Source: Rhodococcus tibetensis | GTDB taxonomy: Bacteria; Actinomycetota; Actinomycetes; Mycobacteriales; Mycobacteriaceae | Assembly (NCBI RefSeq): GCF_024438035.1 | Contig: NZ_JANFQF010000002.1 | Span: forward strand, 124,001 to 188,000 | Direction of reading: 5' to 3' | DNA: 64,000 nt | Shown here: one piece after another, positions 1-8,843 of the stretch | How positions within the stretch are numbered: the first letter of the stretch is position 1 | How the letters are laid out: each line of letters starts with the position of its first letter | The notes under the pieces: generated by a model | Database searches by the model: none | What the model saw: only the letters and a program-made list of their open reading frames with translations | Told to the model about the DNA's origin: nothing | Translations under genes and position numbers: made by a program

Positions 1-652
1 CGATCTGCTTCTCCATCTGGCTGATGGCACGCTGGGCGGCCTGCTCGCCGGTCAGTCCGTCCTGATCTCGGTACGGGTACGACATCGGGAGGCGGTACAC
101 CTCGGGAGCGAACGGACCGAAGTGGGCTTTGTAGGGCATCGACTTGGCGGTCAAGGCCATCGTCAGGTTGGTGCGACCGTGGTAGGCATGGTCGAACGCG
201 ACGACGGCATCGCGGCCGGTGGCGAGGCGAGCGACCTTGATCGCGTTCTCCACCGCTTCGGCGCCCGAGTTGAAGAGAACGGTGCGCTTCTCGTGATCCC
301 CGGGGGTGAGGGCGGCGAGTTCCTCCGCGACCCGCACGTAACCCTCATACGGGGTCACCATGAAGCAGGTGTGGGTGAAGTGCCCGACCTGTTCCCGAAC
401 CGCCTCGGCCACAGCGGGATCGGAGGCTCCCACGCTGGTGACGGCGATGCCGGAGCCGAGGTCGATCAGGGAGTTGCCGTCGACGTCCACGACCACACCA
501 CCGTCCGCATCCGCTGCGTACACGGGCACGCTCGAGCCGACGCCCGCGGCCACGGTGGCCCGGCGGCGAGCGGTGAGGGCCGCCGACTTCGGGCCGGGGA
601 GCTCGGTGACCAGTGCGCGTTTCTGCGGCAGCCGGTACTGGATGTCGTTCAT
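1..652 (-). CDS. gabT: 4-aminobutyrate aminotransferase (class III PLP enzyme), C-terminus beyond window
   Basis: Moves the amino group of GABA to 2-oxoglutarate, giving succinate semialdehyde and glutamate (known for the family). About 217 N-terminal residues are visible, starting MNDIQYRLPQKR at the ATG 650-652, with TGAGGA upstream. The reading frame stays open to the window edge. Class III aminotransferase features include NSGAEAVENAIKVAR near residue 125 and DHAYHGRT near residue 157. The PLP-binding lysine lies outside the window. It follows the aldehyde dehydrogenase by 53 bases on the same strand, so the two are probably co-transcribed and act in sequence on aminobutyraldehyde and GABA. 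Another omega-amino-acid aminotransferase is possible, but the neighbours favour GABA. Confidence 0.88.
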   Translation of the reverse strand, partial: MNDIQYRLPQKRALVTELPGPKSAALTARRRATVAAGVGSSVPVYAADADGGVVVDVDGNSLIDLGSGIAVTSVGASDPAVAEAVREQVGHFTHTCFMVTPYEGYVRVAEELAALTPGDHEKRTVLFNSGAEAVENAIKVARLATGRDAVVAFDHAYHGRTNLTMALTAKSMPYKAHFGPFAPEVYRLPMSYPYRDQDGLTGEQAAQRAISQMEKQI

Positions 653-705
653 CAGGGTGAATTCCTCAGGGTCGTGACGGTAAAAGGGGCGAACGGAATT
701 CGACG

Positions 706-2136
706 TCAGTCGTGGGAACTCATGACGTGCTTGATGCGGGTGTAGTCCTCGACGCCGTAGCCGGAGAGGTCCTTGCCGTAGCCGGAGTACTTGAATCCGC
801 CGTGCGGCATCTCGGCGACGAGCGGGATGTGGCAGTTGATCCACACGGCGCCGAAGTCGAGTGCGGCCGAAAGACGCTGGGTCACACCGTGGTCCTGGGT
901 CCACACGCTCGACGCCAGACCGTACCGGACGTCGTTGGCCAGGGTGATGGCTTCCTTCTCGTCCGAGAAGCTCTGCACGGTGAGGATGGGTCCGAACGTC
1001 TCCTCCTGCACGATGTCGTCGCGCTGGTCGACGCCGGTGATGACGGTGGGCTCGAAGAAGAAGCCCCGCTCCCCAGCGCGCTTGCCGCCGGTGGCGATCT
1101 TGGCGGAGGCGGGAAGATTCGCAATCTTCGCGTTGACGGCGTTGAAGTGGTTGATGTTGTTGAGCGGACCGTAGAACGTGTCCGGGTCGTCCGGCAGTCC
1201 CGGCTTCAGCGTCTCGGCCTTGCGGACCAGCGCGTCGACGAGCTGGTCGTGGATCGACTCGTGGACGAGGACACGGGTGGCTGCGGTGCAGTCCTGGCCG
1301 CCGTTGAAGAACGCCGCTTCGGCGATTCCGCCGGCGGTCTTCTCGATGTCGACGTCATCGAACACGATGGCAGGTGCCTTGCCGCCCAGTTCGAGGTGTG
1401 CGCGCTTGAGCTGCCGGGCGGCGGAGACGGCCACCGCGATTCCGGCGCGCACGGAACCGGTGATCGACACGAGTCCGAGCGCGGGGTTCTCCACGAGAGT
1501 CGCACCGGTCTCCCCGTTGCCCAGCACCACGTTGAATACTCCGTCGGGCAGGATGCCATTGGTCAACCGGGCGAGAACCAGGGTGCTGTTCGGGGTGGTG
1601 TCGCTGGGCTTGAGGACGATGGTGTTCCCGGCCGCCAGTGCGGGTCCGATCTTCCACAGCGCCATCATGAACGGGTAGTTCCACGGAGTCACCTGGCCGA
1701 CGACACCGATCGGTTCCCGGCGCACATAGGAGGTGAAGCCCTCCATGTACTCCCCGGCGGCCTTGCCCTCGAGCATGCGGGCTGCGCCTGCGAAGAACCG
1801 GAGCTGATCTGCCCCGACCTTGATCTCCTCGTCGGCAATGACCTGCTTGGGCTGGCCGGTGTTGCGGCACTCCGCCTCGACCAGTTCGTCGCTGTGCGCC
1901 TCGATCGCGTCGGCCAGCTTCAGCAACGCCGTCTGGCGCACGCTCGGGGTGGTCTTCCCCCAGGACACGAAGGCGCGTTCCGCCGCCTCGACGGCAGCGT
2001 CCACATCGGCCTTGGTGGACACCGGCGCACGGCCGACGACGCCCTCGTCTACCGGATTGATCAAGTCGAGGGTCTCCGTCGCCGACGAGGCGACGAACTC
2101 ACCGTTGATGTAGTTCTGAAGTACGTCGATGGACAT
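706..2136 (-). CDS. patD: gamma-aminobutyraldehyde dehydrogenase
   Basis: Oxidises 4-aminobutanal, the product of putrescine oxidation, to GABA with NAD+. The 476-residue protein has the usual aldehyde dehydrogenase length. Catalytic Glu249 lies in LELGGKAP and nucleophile Cys283 in GGQDCTA. Long stretches (FFAGAARMLEGKAAGEY, TPWNYPFMMALWK, EMPHGGFKYSGYGKDLS) resemble E. coli PatD/YdcW as I remember it, better than betaine or succinate-semialdehyde dehydrogenases. The ATG at 2134-2136 is chosen because the family begins just before INGE; the frame is open further upstream, but that part is unlike a dehydrogenase. It lies upstream of gabT and divergent from the PucR-type regulator. Confidence 0.9.
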   Translation of the reverse strand: MSIDVLQNYINGEFVASSATETLDLINPVDEGVVGRAPVSTKADVDAAVEAAERAFVSWGKTTPSVRQTALLKLADAIEAHSDELVEAECRNTGQPKQVIADEEIKVGADQLRFFAGAARMLEGKAAGEYMEGFTSYVRREPIGVVGQVTPWNYPFMMALWKIGPALAAGNTIVLKPSDTTPNSTLVLARLTNGILPDGVFNVVLGNGETGATLVENPALGLVSITGSVRAGIAVAVSAARQLKRAHLELGGKAPAIVFDDVDIEKTAGGIAEAAFFNGGQDCTAATRVLVHESIHDQLVDALVRKAETLKPGLPDDPDTFYGPLNNINHFNAVNAKIANLPASAKIATGGKRAGERGFFFEPTVITGVDQRDDIVQEETFGPILTVQSFSDEKEAITLANDVRYGLASSVWTQDHGVTQRLSAALDFGAVWINCHIPLVAEMPHGGFKYSGYGKDLSGYGVEDYTRIKHVMSSHD

Positions 2137-2542
2137 CCGTACGGTTCCTCTCCTGGGGTCGAACGGGCCGCCGACACACGTCCATCGGGGTCCGTCAAGC
2201 ATCTGGTAGTCAGTGTGCGCTGCCTCACAAGGACAGGGCAGCTGACGAAATGGTGAAAACATAGGCGCAGGGCGCGCCGACTTGTCCAGCCTCCGCCCGA
2301 AGGGGAGCAGAGGCTCAGCGAATCGGATTCGTACGGTTGCGGGGACGCGGGTTCGGGCGCACGACCTCAAAGGAACGAAATTCGTCGATGTGGTGCTTGG
2401 GTGTCCGTACAGGTCACCGACGCGAGACCTCTGACAGAATGGAGTCGACGCTCGGGATCATCTGGCCGATCTGTCTAGCGACGCTGTCGGGATCGACGCG
2501 TCAGGGTGGCACCCACCAGACCGCAACGCGCAGGAGCCCGAC
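2137..2542. other. divergent intergenic region between patD and the PucR-type gene
   Basis: About 400 bases with no convincing gene. It must carry the promoters of patD-gabT (leftward) and of the regulator (rightward). The only structure I can point to is a short perfect palindrome at 2319-2331. Reading frames that cross the region on both strands are extensions or shadows of neighbouring genes. Confidence 0.6.
2319..2331. promoter_or_regulatory. 13-bp palindrome, candidate operator
   Basis: CGAATC-G-GATTCG is a perfect inverted repeat in the divergent region, 183 bases upstream of the patD ATG and about 210 bases before the regulator start. Placement suggests a site for the adjacent PucR-type protein. 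I know no consensus that confirms this, so it is inference from symmetry and position. Confidence 0.3.
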
Positions 2543-4069
2543 ATGACCGTTCCCGTCCGCTGGATGTTGTCCCAGCCGGATCTCGCTCTCGAACTTCGGG
2601 GTGGAACCGCGGGTCTCGGCAACGAGATTACTTTCGCCATTACCACCGAATTGTCCGATCCGTTCCGGTGGCTCTCCGGCGGGGAACTGCTGCTCACCAC
2701 CGGGCTGCGACTGCCCCTGACAGCAGCCGACCGGGCGCGGTATCTACGCGGGCTGGCTGACGTGGGGGTAGCGGCCGTCGGATTCGGCACCGGACTTTCG
2801 CATCCGGAGGTGCCGGACGACCTGGTGGCCGTCGCCGACGACCTCGGTCTCCCGCTGCTGGAGGTGCCGTTGCCGACACCGTTCGCCGCCGTCGTCAAGC
2901 GGGTCATGAGCCGTCTCGCCGAACAAGAATACGAGTCGGTGCTGCGGGCGTCCCGCGCCCAGCCGCGGATGACGCGCGCCGTCATCTCGGGTGGTACCGG
3001 CGCCACGGTCCGTGAACTTGCGGTGGCTACCTCGGCCACCGTGCTGCTCCTCGATCTGTCCGGCCGGGTGCTCGAACACCATCCGGCGCGACCGGACGAG
3101 GAGGTACTGACCGAGTTGCGGGACGTGCTGGCGGCCGGAACGGGGGGAGCGTCGAGCAGCGTGTCGCTGGCGCGGTCGGGGGCCTCGATTACCGTCCAGC
3201 AGATCAGTGTCGGGAGCACTCCGCACGGTCATCTCGCGGTGATCAGCCCGACGGCGCTCAGCCATGTCGATCAGATTCTGCTGGGCCACGCCAACTCCCT
3301 GTTGGCGTTGGACTTCGAGAAACCCGCTCGCCTGCGGACCGCACAAAATCTGCTCAATTCGCATGCGCTCGGTCTGCTGCTCACCGAAGATCGCGACCTG
3401 GATCCGGCGTGGGATCAAATTCGGCAGGCGGCGGACGCCGACGGGATGGTGCGAGGCCTGACGGTGGTAGCCGAGACGGTGGAACTCGCGCAGCGGGTGG
3501 AGTCAGCGGTGGCTGCGGCGATGAACAAGGCTGGAAGGCAGCTCTTCTCGCGTTGCCAGGATGCCCGGGTCACGGTACTTCTCCGCGGAACTGACGATGT
3601 GGACTCGGTCCGGTCGATGCTGAGGGGCCTGTCCTCGACTGAGCGAAAAGCGGTCCGTGCCGGGTTGAGTGGGCGCCGGGCGTTGGCCGGTGTGGTGGCC
3701 GCGATCGAGCAGTCACAACTCGCCGCCTCGGCTGCCGAAGCGGGCGCCGAACCACTGGAGTTCGCGGCGCTCACCGGCAGTGCCCTGCTCACGTTCAGCG
3801 CGACCCGCGAGGTGCTCAACTCGCTGGCGGACACGATGATTGCGCCCATCGACGACTACGACCGCGCGAACGGCACGGAACTATTGGGATCGTTGCGGGC
3901 ATTCCTCGAGGCCAACGGGCACTGGGAGTCGGCGGCCGCCGCGATGGGCGTGCACCGGCACACTCTGCGCAGCCGGATGGCGCGGATCGAAGCTCTGATC
4001 GACTGCAGGCTGGACGTGGCGCGGGTGCGCGCCGAACTACTGCTTGCGATCATTGCCCGGCAGTCGTGA
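2543..4069 (+). CDS. PucR-family transcriptional regulator
   Basis: 508 residues. The N-terminal part (about 1-130) is a PucR-type sensory domain, with WLSGGELLLTTGLRLP and a following GVAAVGFGTG segment. The middle is a variable GGDEF-like region. The C-terminal helix-turn-helix of the PucR/CdaR type is near residue 470 (VHRHTLRSRMARIE). The ATG is preceded by AGGAG at good distance. It is divergent from patD-gabT and convergent with putrescine oxidase (27 bases between stops), so it probably controls this polyamine/GABA cluster. The effector cannot be read from sequence. PucR itself governs purine use in Bacillus, but actinobacterial members are often local catabolic regulators. Confidence 0.88.
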   Translation: MTVPVRWMLSQPDLALELRGGTAGLGNEITFAITTELSDPFRWLSGGELLLTTGLRLPLTAADRARYLRGLADVGVAAVGFGTGLSHPEVPDDLVAVADDLGLPLLEVPLPTPFAAVVKRVMSRLAEQEYESVLRASRAQPRMTRAVISGGTGATVRELAVATSATVLLLDLSGRVLEHHPARPDEEVLTELRDVLAAGTGGASSSVSLARSGASITVQQISVGSTPHGHLAVISPTALSHVDQILLGHANSLLALDFEKPARLRTAQNLLNSHALGLLLTEDRDLDPAWDQIRQAADADGMVRGLTVVAETVELAQRVESAVAAAMNKAGRQLFSRCQDARVTVLLRGTDDVDSVRSMLRGLSSTERKAVRAGLSGRRALAGVVAAIEQSQLAASAAEAGAEPLEFAALTGSALLTFSATREVLNSLADTMIAPIDDYDRANGTELLGSLRAFLEANGHWESAAAAMGVHRHTLRSRMARIEALIDCRLDVARVRAELLLAIIARQS

Positions 4070-4096
4070 CGACTACCGGGCAATGATCGCGGGAGA

Positions 4097-5458
4097 CTAC
4101 TTGCCGAGGCGAGCGAGAATGTCCCGGGCGGTGCGCTGACCCATCCGCACGGCGCCATCCACGTGCTGGTAGCCCTCGGCCGCGATGTCCGAGCAGGAGA
4201 AGTGCAGCGGTCCCACCGGGGTCCGCGTGTCCTTTCCGTACCGATGCAGGCCACCGAGGTCGAAGCTCGCGGCGTAGGCGCCCCGGGTCCATTCTTCGGA
4301 GCCCCAGTCGGATTCGTAGTACACCGCCGGCTGGGCTGCCTTCGGCCCGAGGTAGCGGGCGAGCGAGTCGAGAATGGTGGCGCGACGATCCTCCTCGCTC
4401 AATTCGAACATCGCGTCTGCCTTCTCGTCCGACACGAACGCGACAAGGGTGCCCCGGGTGTCCTTGTGATTGGTGTTGTCATACACCTCCTGCACGATCT
4501 CCGAGGCCCCGAAACCGGTGCCGGACAGGCCGTCCTCGCGCCAGAACGGCGTCTCGTACACGGCGTGCACCTTGATGACCAGTCCGAGTGACTGGTGCTG
4601 ATGCATCTGGTGCTGGCGGCGCGGCAGCGGCGGATCGTAGGAGATCCGGGAGTACAGGTTGGGTGGCACTGCGAGCACGACCCGCGACGCTTCCACGCGG
4701 ATGCCGCCGTCGGCCAGGACGACGGCACCCTGCTGGCTCCATTGCACGGTGCGCACGGGTGCGTTCAGGAACACGTCGTCCCCGAGCGCAGCGGCCATCC
4801 GGATCGACACCTGCTGCATGCCACCGATAACGCGCTTGTCGAGGATGAAGTCCTCGTCGACGAGGTGCGAGAACGATCCGGCGGAGGCGGCCATCAGGAC
4901 GGCCTGCAGCGCAGAGAACGAGTGCGCGGGCTTGGTGAGCATGCCGCCGGCGATGAACAGGCCGATGTTGTCGCGGGCCTCGGCGTCGTCCGACTGCTCG
5001 ATCAGCCAGTGCTTGAACGAGATGGTGTCGAGCTCGCGGGCAAGTGGGTGCGCCCACGGCTCCTCGGCGCCGACCCGAGCGGCGAGGTCGTCGAGAATGG
5101 AGATCAGGCGGTCCATCTCCTTCCGCGTCGTCTCGTCGACGGGGAACGATTCGCCGGTGTAGCGGGTGCGTTCCCCGGCGGCCGAGATGTAGACGGATTC
5201 GCCCTCGCGGTAGCGGTCGAACGTCTCGAGGCCGAGTTCGCCCAGAAGTGAGATCAGCGCTGTCTGATCGGGCGAGACCCACTGGCCGCCGATCTCGAGC
5301 GTGGCGCCGTCGATCGTGTCGGTCCACGTGCGTCCTCCGACGCGGTCCCGCGCCTCGAGGACTGCGACGGACAGGCCGGCCTTACGCAGTGCGGTGGCAG
5401 CGGCCAGCCCGGACGGGCCGGCACCGACGATGGCGACATCTCGCTGGAGAGTGGGCAC
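4097..5458 (-). CDS. puo: putrescine oxidase (FAD-dependent amine oxidase)
   Basis: Oxidatively deaminates putrescine to 4-aminobutanal, releasing ammonia and H2O2. The 453-residue flavin amine oxidase has the dinucleotide motif GAGPSG near residue 12, RVGGRTWTD after it, and a C-terminal FAD-contact segment near DGAVRMGQRTARD. The sequence closely resembles R. erythropolis putrescine oxidase as I remember it. I chose the GTG at 5456-5458 because AAGGAG sits seven bases upstream; the frame runs 18 codons further but has no such signal. It lies 50 bases downstream of the glutamate dehydrogenase on the same strand. Its product feeds PatD and GabT, coded at 0.1-2.1 kb. Confidence 0.9.
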   Translation of the reverse strand: MPTLQRDVAIVGAGPSGLAAATALRKAGLSVAVLEARDRVGGRTWTDTIDGATLEIGGQWVSPDQTALISLLGELGLETFDRYREGESVYISAAGERTRYTGESFPVDETTRKEMDRLISILDDLAARVGAEEPWAHPLARELDTISFKHWLIEQSDDAEARDNIGLFIAGGMLTKPAHSFSALQAVLMAASAGSFSHLVDEDFILDKRVIGGMQQVSIRMAAALGDDVFLNAPVRTVQWSQQGAVVLADGGIRVEASRVVLAVPPNLYSRISYDPPLPRRQHQMHQHQSLGLVIKVHAVYETPFWREDGLSGTGFGASEIVQEVYDNTNHKDTRGTLVAFVSDEKADAMFELSEEDRRATILDSLARYLGPKAAQPAVYYESDWGSEEWTRGAYAASFDLGGLHRYGKDTRTPVGPLHFSCSDIAAEGYQHVDGAVRMGQRTARDILARLGK

Positions 5459-5508
5459 TTTCGAACTCCTTCGATCGGTGGTGACGTTTGGGGGAACGGG
5501 GGTAGGCG

Positions 5509-8500
5509 TCATCGGCAGCGGTTCAGTGCGAGAGTCAGCTCGGCGACTATTACGCAGATACTCGAATTGTCCACCCGATCGCGACTGCGTAGCTCACCGA
5601 GCATCTGTGACAGCCGTTCCGCTGCCGTCGTGTGCCGGTCGAGCCAAGCGGCGACGGCGTCCGCCGCGGATGTGTCGGGGGATGCGTCGCGCAGAACCGA
5701 GCCGATCAGTGCGTGCCAGTGCTCCTGCAGGTTGTCGACGAGGACGGCCGCCGCCATCGTCTCCCAGAAGGCGGTCCCGGTCTCACCGACCGAGAACCGT
5801 TCCGACAGCCAGTCGAGTCCGACGACTCTACCGAATTCCCGGTAGGTTTCGGCCACCTGGGTGATCGGCGACCCGAGTGTGCGGGCAGTGTCCTCGAGTG
5901 CGAACCCCTGCGCGAGGATGCGCAGCGTGCTCAGATCCTGCGCAGGCGCACCGGTGAGCCGGGGGAGCGCGGTTGCCAGTTCCCGGACGGGACCGGCGAA
6001 TCGCTCGATCAACGCGCGAGCGTCGCTGCCTGCGGTGCGGTGCCGCAGGAGCCACGACGTGGTGTGCTCGATCAGGTCCTGAATGCCGACATGCAGAGTC
6101 AGCCTCGTGCGATGGGAGGCACCCCGCAGGGCGAGCACCTCGTGCCACAGGCGATCGATGTCGAACACCTGCCGCACCACCGCGTATGCGCTCGTGATGT
6201 CGGCGGTGCCGACACCGACGCGTTCCTCCAAGCGATGGATCAGTCCCGGTCCGACACGGTCGATCATGTCGCCCGCCACGATCACTGCGACGATCTCCCG
6301 TGCCAGCCGGTGACCGCTGATCTGCTGCGGCACTCGCTTCCGGATCGGTGCGGGAAAGTAGTCCGCCAGAACGCCCTCGAACACCGCGTCGTCGAGGACG
6401 GGTGAGGCGAGAAGTTCCGTGACGACCAGATTCTTGGATTGCGCGAGCAGGACGGCGATTTCGGGGCGGACGAGTCCTTGCCCGGCGCGGTGCCGCGCCG
6501 TCAATTCTGCTGAAGTCGGTAGTACCTCGGCGGATCGACTGAGCCCGGCGTCCCGTTCGAGATTTTCGATCAGCCGTTCATGGCGTCCGAGCAGAAAGGG
6601 CGCATGCACTTCGGCCAGGCTGATCGCGAGGGTCTGGGCGGCGGCGTCGGCCAGCACCGACTCGGCAATCTCGTTCTGAACCCGCGCCAGGAGAGTGTTC
6701 CGTTCGCCGGCGGGCAGTTCTCCCGCCGCAACTGCCGCGTCCACCGCGATCTTCAGATTCACTTCACGGTCGGAGGTGGCGACACCGGTGGCGTTGTCGA
6801 TGAAGTCGGCGTTGATTCGACCGCCCTTCAGTGCGTACTCGATCCGGGCACGCTGGGTGAACCCGAGGTTTCCGCCCTCACCGACCACCGCGGTGCGCAG
6901 CATGTCGGCATCGACGCGGACGGAGTCGTTGGCCGGGTCGGCAGCGTCGGCTTGGCCCTCGGCGGACGCCTTGACGTAGGTTCCGATTCCGCCGTTCCAC
7001 AACAGGTCGACCTCGGCGGTGAGCAGGGCCTTCACGACCTCGTGCGGAGGCAGGTCGGTTTCGGTGACTCCGAGGCGCTCCCGCACCTGGGGAGACAACG
7101 GAATCTTCTTGGCTGTCCGGGGCCACACCCCACCACCGGCGGACACGAGGTTGCGGTCGTAGTCGTCCCAACTACTTCCCGGCACTGCGGCCAGGCGTTC
7201 GCGCTCGCGATAGGACGCCTCGGAATCCGGATCCGGATCGAGGAAAATGTGCCGGTGATCGAAGGCGCCGACGAGGCGGATCGCGCGACTGAGCAGCATG
7301 CCGTTGCCGAAGACGTCCCCGGACATGTCGCCGATCCCCACCACGGTGAACGCGTCGGTGTCGACGTTCTTACCCATCTCGGCGAAATGCCGACGCACAG
7401 ACACCCATCCGCCGCGGGCGGTGATTCCCATCGCCTTGTGGTCGTAACCCGCCGAACCTCCGGAGGCGAAGGCGTCGCCCAGCCAGAAGCCGCGCCGCGT
7501 CGCAATGCTGTTGGCGAGGTCGGAGAACCGCGCCGTGCCCTTGTCGGCTGCCACCACCAGATACGCGTCGTCACCGTCATAGATCACCGTGTCGCGGGGG
7601 TGAACCACCGCGCCGTCGACGATGTCGTCGGTGACGTCGAGCAGCCCTTCGATGAAGTTCGTATACGCCTCCCGCACTGCATCCGGAGTCGGATCGGTGC
7701 GTACGACGAAAGCACCCTTCGCCCCCATCGGGACGATCAGCGAATTCTTCACGTGCTGCGTCTTCATCAGTCCCAGCACCTCCGTGCGGAAGTCGTCCTT
7801 GCGGTCCGACCAGCGCAGGCCACCTCGGGAGACCGGCCCGCTGCGCACATGACTGCCTTCGACGATCCGAGAGTGCACGAAGATCTCGCGGTACGGGGTG
7901 ACGGAAGCGGACAGCGACAGCAGCGAGGGATCGATCTTGAACGCCACCGACGCCGTGCCGTTCCCCGACATGCGGTCGTGCCGAAACCAGTTGGTGCGCA
8001 GAACAGCCCAAGTGAAGGACCACAAGCCCCGCAACAGGCGGTCCTCGTCCAACGTCGCGGTCTTCTCGATGGCGCTGAGAAGAATCTTCTCCGCAGCCGC
8101 GACGGCGGTGTCTCGATCGGGGCGCGCAGGATCGAAACGAGCCGCGAACAATGCGCGGAAACCCCGCGAGAACTCCCTGTGACGCAGCAGGATCGCCACG
8201 ATGTTCGGCTCCGACAACCCGAGTCCGACCTGGCGGAGATAACGGCAGGCCGCCCGCATCAGGACGGCGTCGGACCAGGTCACGGTGGCCGCCGAAATGA
8301 GGCGGGTAAATCCGTCCACTTCCAGATGTCCGGCGGCGGCAGCCTCGAACGCGGCGGACACCAGCCCGGGAGTCGCAGTGTCCCAATCGGAGTCGTCGGT
8401 GCGGAAGCCGAATCGGTGGACCACCGGCGTGCCGGAGTCAGCGGGTGGAAGCTGCTCGTGGGAGGCCACCTGCAGCCCGAGGTCGGCGAACAGGGCAACG

Positions 8501-8694
8501 AGCTCCGCGAGCAGCGGAGTGCCCTGCGGCCAGACCATGACGGCCGCACGCTCCGACCCGGCGTCTGAGGAATCGAGGAAACGTAGCCGCGGGGTTGTGC
8601 CACCGGATGCCTGCACCGCGCTCGACACGGCGTGCTCGTCCTGCTGTGGAGGAGGTGTGTCGGTCGTGCTCGCAATGACACCGGTATAGCTCAT
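5509..8694 (-). CDS. gdh: NAD-specific glutamate dehydrogenase, large-subunit type
   Basis: Oxidative deamination of glutamate to 2-oxoglutarate. 1061 residues. Signature stretches of the large NAD-GDH family are present: RGGLRWSDRKDDFRTEVLGL followed by MGAKGAF in the catalytic half, then GGSAGYDHKAMGITARGGW and GIGDMSGDVFGNGML in the NAD-binding part. It is much shorter than the roughly 1600-residue mycobacterial/Pseudomonas form and starts close to the catalytic region, so most N-terminal regulatory domains are absent. ATG 8692-8694 has AGGAG eight bases upstream. It sits just upstream of putrescine oxidase, which fits recycling of the glutamate formed by GabT; the functional link is inferred. 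Confidence 0.88.
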   Translation of the reverse strand: MSYTGVIASTTDTPPPQQDEHAVSSAVQASGGTTPRLRFLDSSDAGSERAAVMVWPQGTPLLAELVALFADLGLQVASHEQLPPADSGTPVVHRFGFRTDDSDWDTATPGLVSAAFEAAAAGHLEVDGFTRLISAATVTWSDAVLMRAACRYLRQVGLGLSEPNIVAILLRHREFSRGFRALFAARFDPARPDRDTAVAAAEKILLSAIEKTATLDEDRLLRGLWSFTWAVLRTNWFRHDRMSGNGTASVAFKIDPSLLSLSASVTPYREIFVHSRIVEGSHVRSGPVSRGGLRWSDRKDDFRTEVLGLMKTQHVKNSLIVPMGAKGAFVVRTDPTPDAVREAYTNFIEGLLDVTDDIVDGAVVHPRDTVIYDGDDAYLVVAADKGTARFSDLANSIATRRGFWLGDAFASGGSAGYDHKAMGITARGGWVSVRRHFAEMGKNVDTDAFTVVGIGDMSGDVFGNGMLLSRAIRLVGAFDHRHIFLDPDPDSEASYRERERLAAVPGSSWDDYDRNLVSAGGGVWPRTAKKIPLSPQVRERLGVTETDLPPHEVVKALLTAEVDLLWNGGIGTYVKASAEGQADAADPANDSVRVDADMLRTAVVGEGGNLGFTQRARIEYALKGGRINADFIDNATGVATSDREVNLKIAVDAAVAAGELPAGERNTLLARVQNEIAESVLADAAAQTLAISLAEVHAPFLLGRHERLIENLERDAGLSRSAEVLPTSAELTARHRAGQGLVRPEIAVLLAQSKNLVVTELLASPVLDDAVFEGVLADYFPAPIRKRVPQQISGHRLAREIVAVIVAGDMIDRVGPGLIHRLEERVGVGTADITSAYAVVRQVFDIDRLWHEVLALRGASHRTRLTLHVGIQDLIEHTTSWLLRHRTAGSDARALIERFAGPVRELATALPRLTGAPAQDLSTLRILAQGFALEDTARTLGSPITQVAETYREFGRVVGLDWLSERFSVGETGTAFWETMAAAVLVDNLQEHWHALIGSVLRDASPDTSAADAVAAWLDRHTTAAERLSQMLGELRSRDRVDNSSICVIVAELTLALNRCR

Positions 8695-8843
8695 CGTGTG
8701 GCTCCTGACCCCTGATCTGACGAACGCGTGACTGGGGACAAGTCTGCCGACGAGAGACGCACGCCACATCCGACGAAGTGGAGCGTCGCACACCGACCGC
8801 CGCGACATTTAGGCGCCCGTAACGTCGTTGTCAGCCAGAGCTG

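Noticed and set aside
712-2256. Long forward frame opposite patD (514 codons)
   Set aside because: Codon-phase shadow of the aldehyde dehydrogenase in GC-rich DNA; no family resemblance, while the reverse frame has every catalytic motif.
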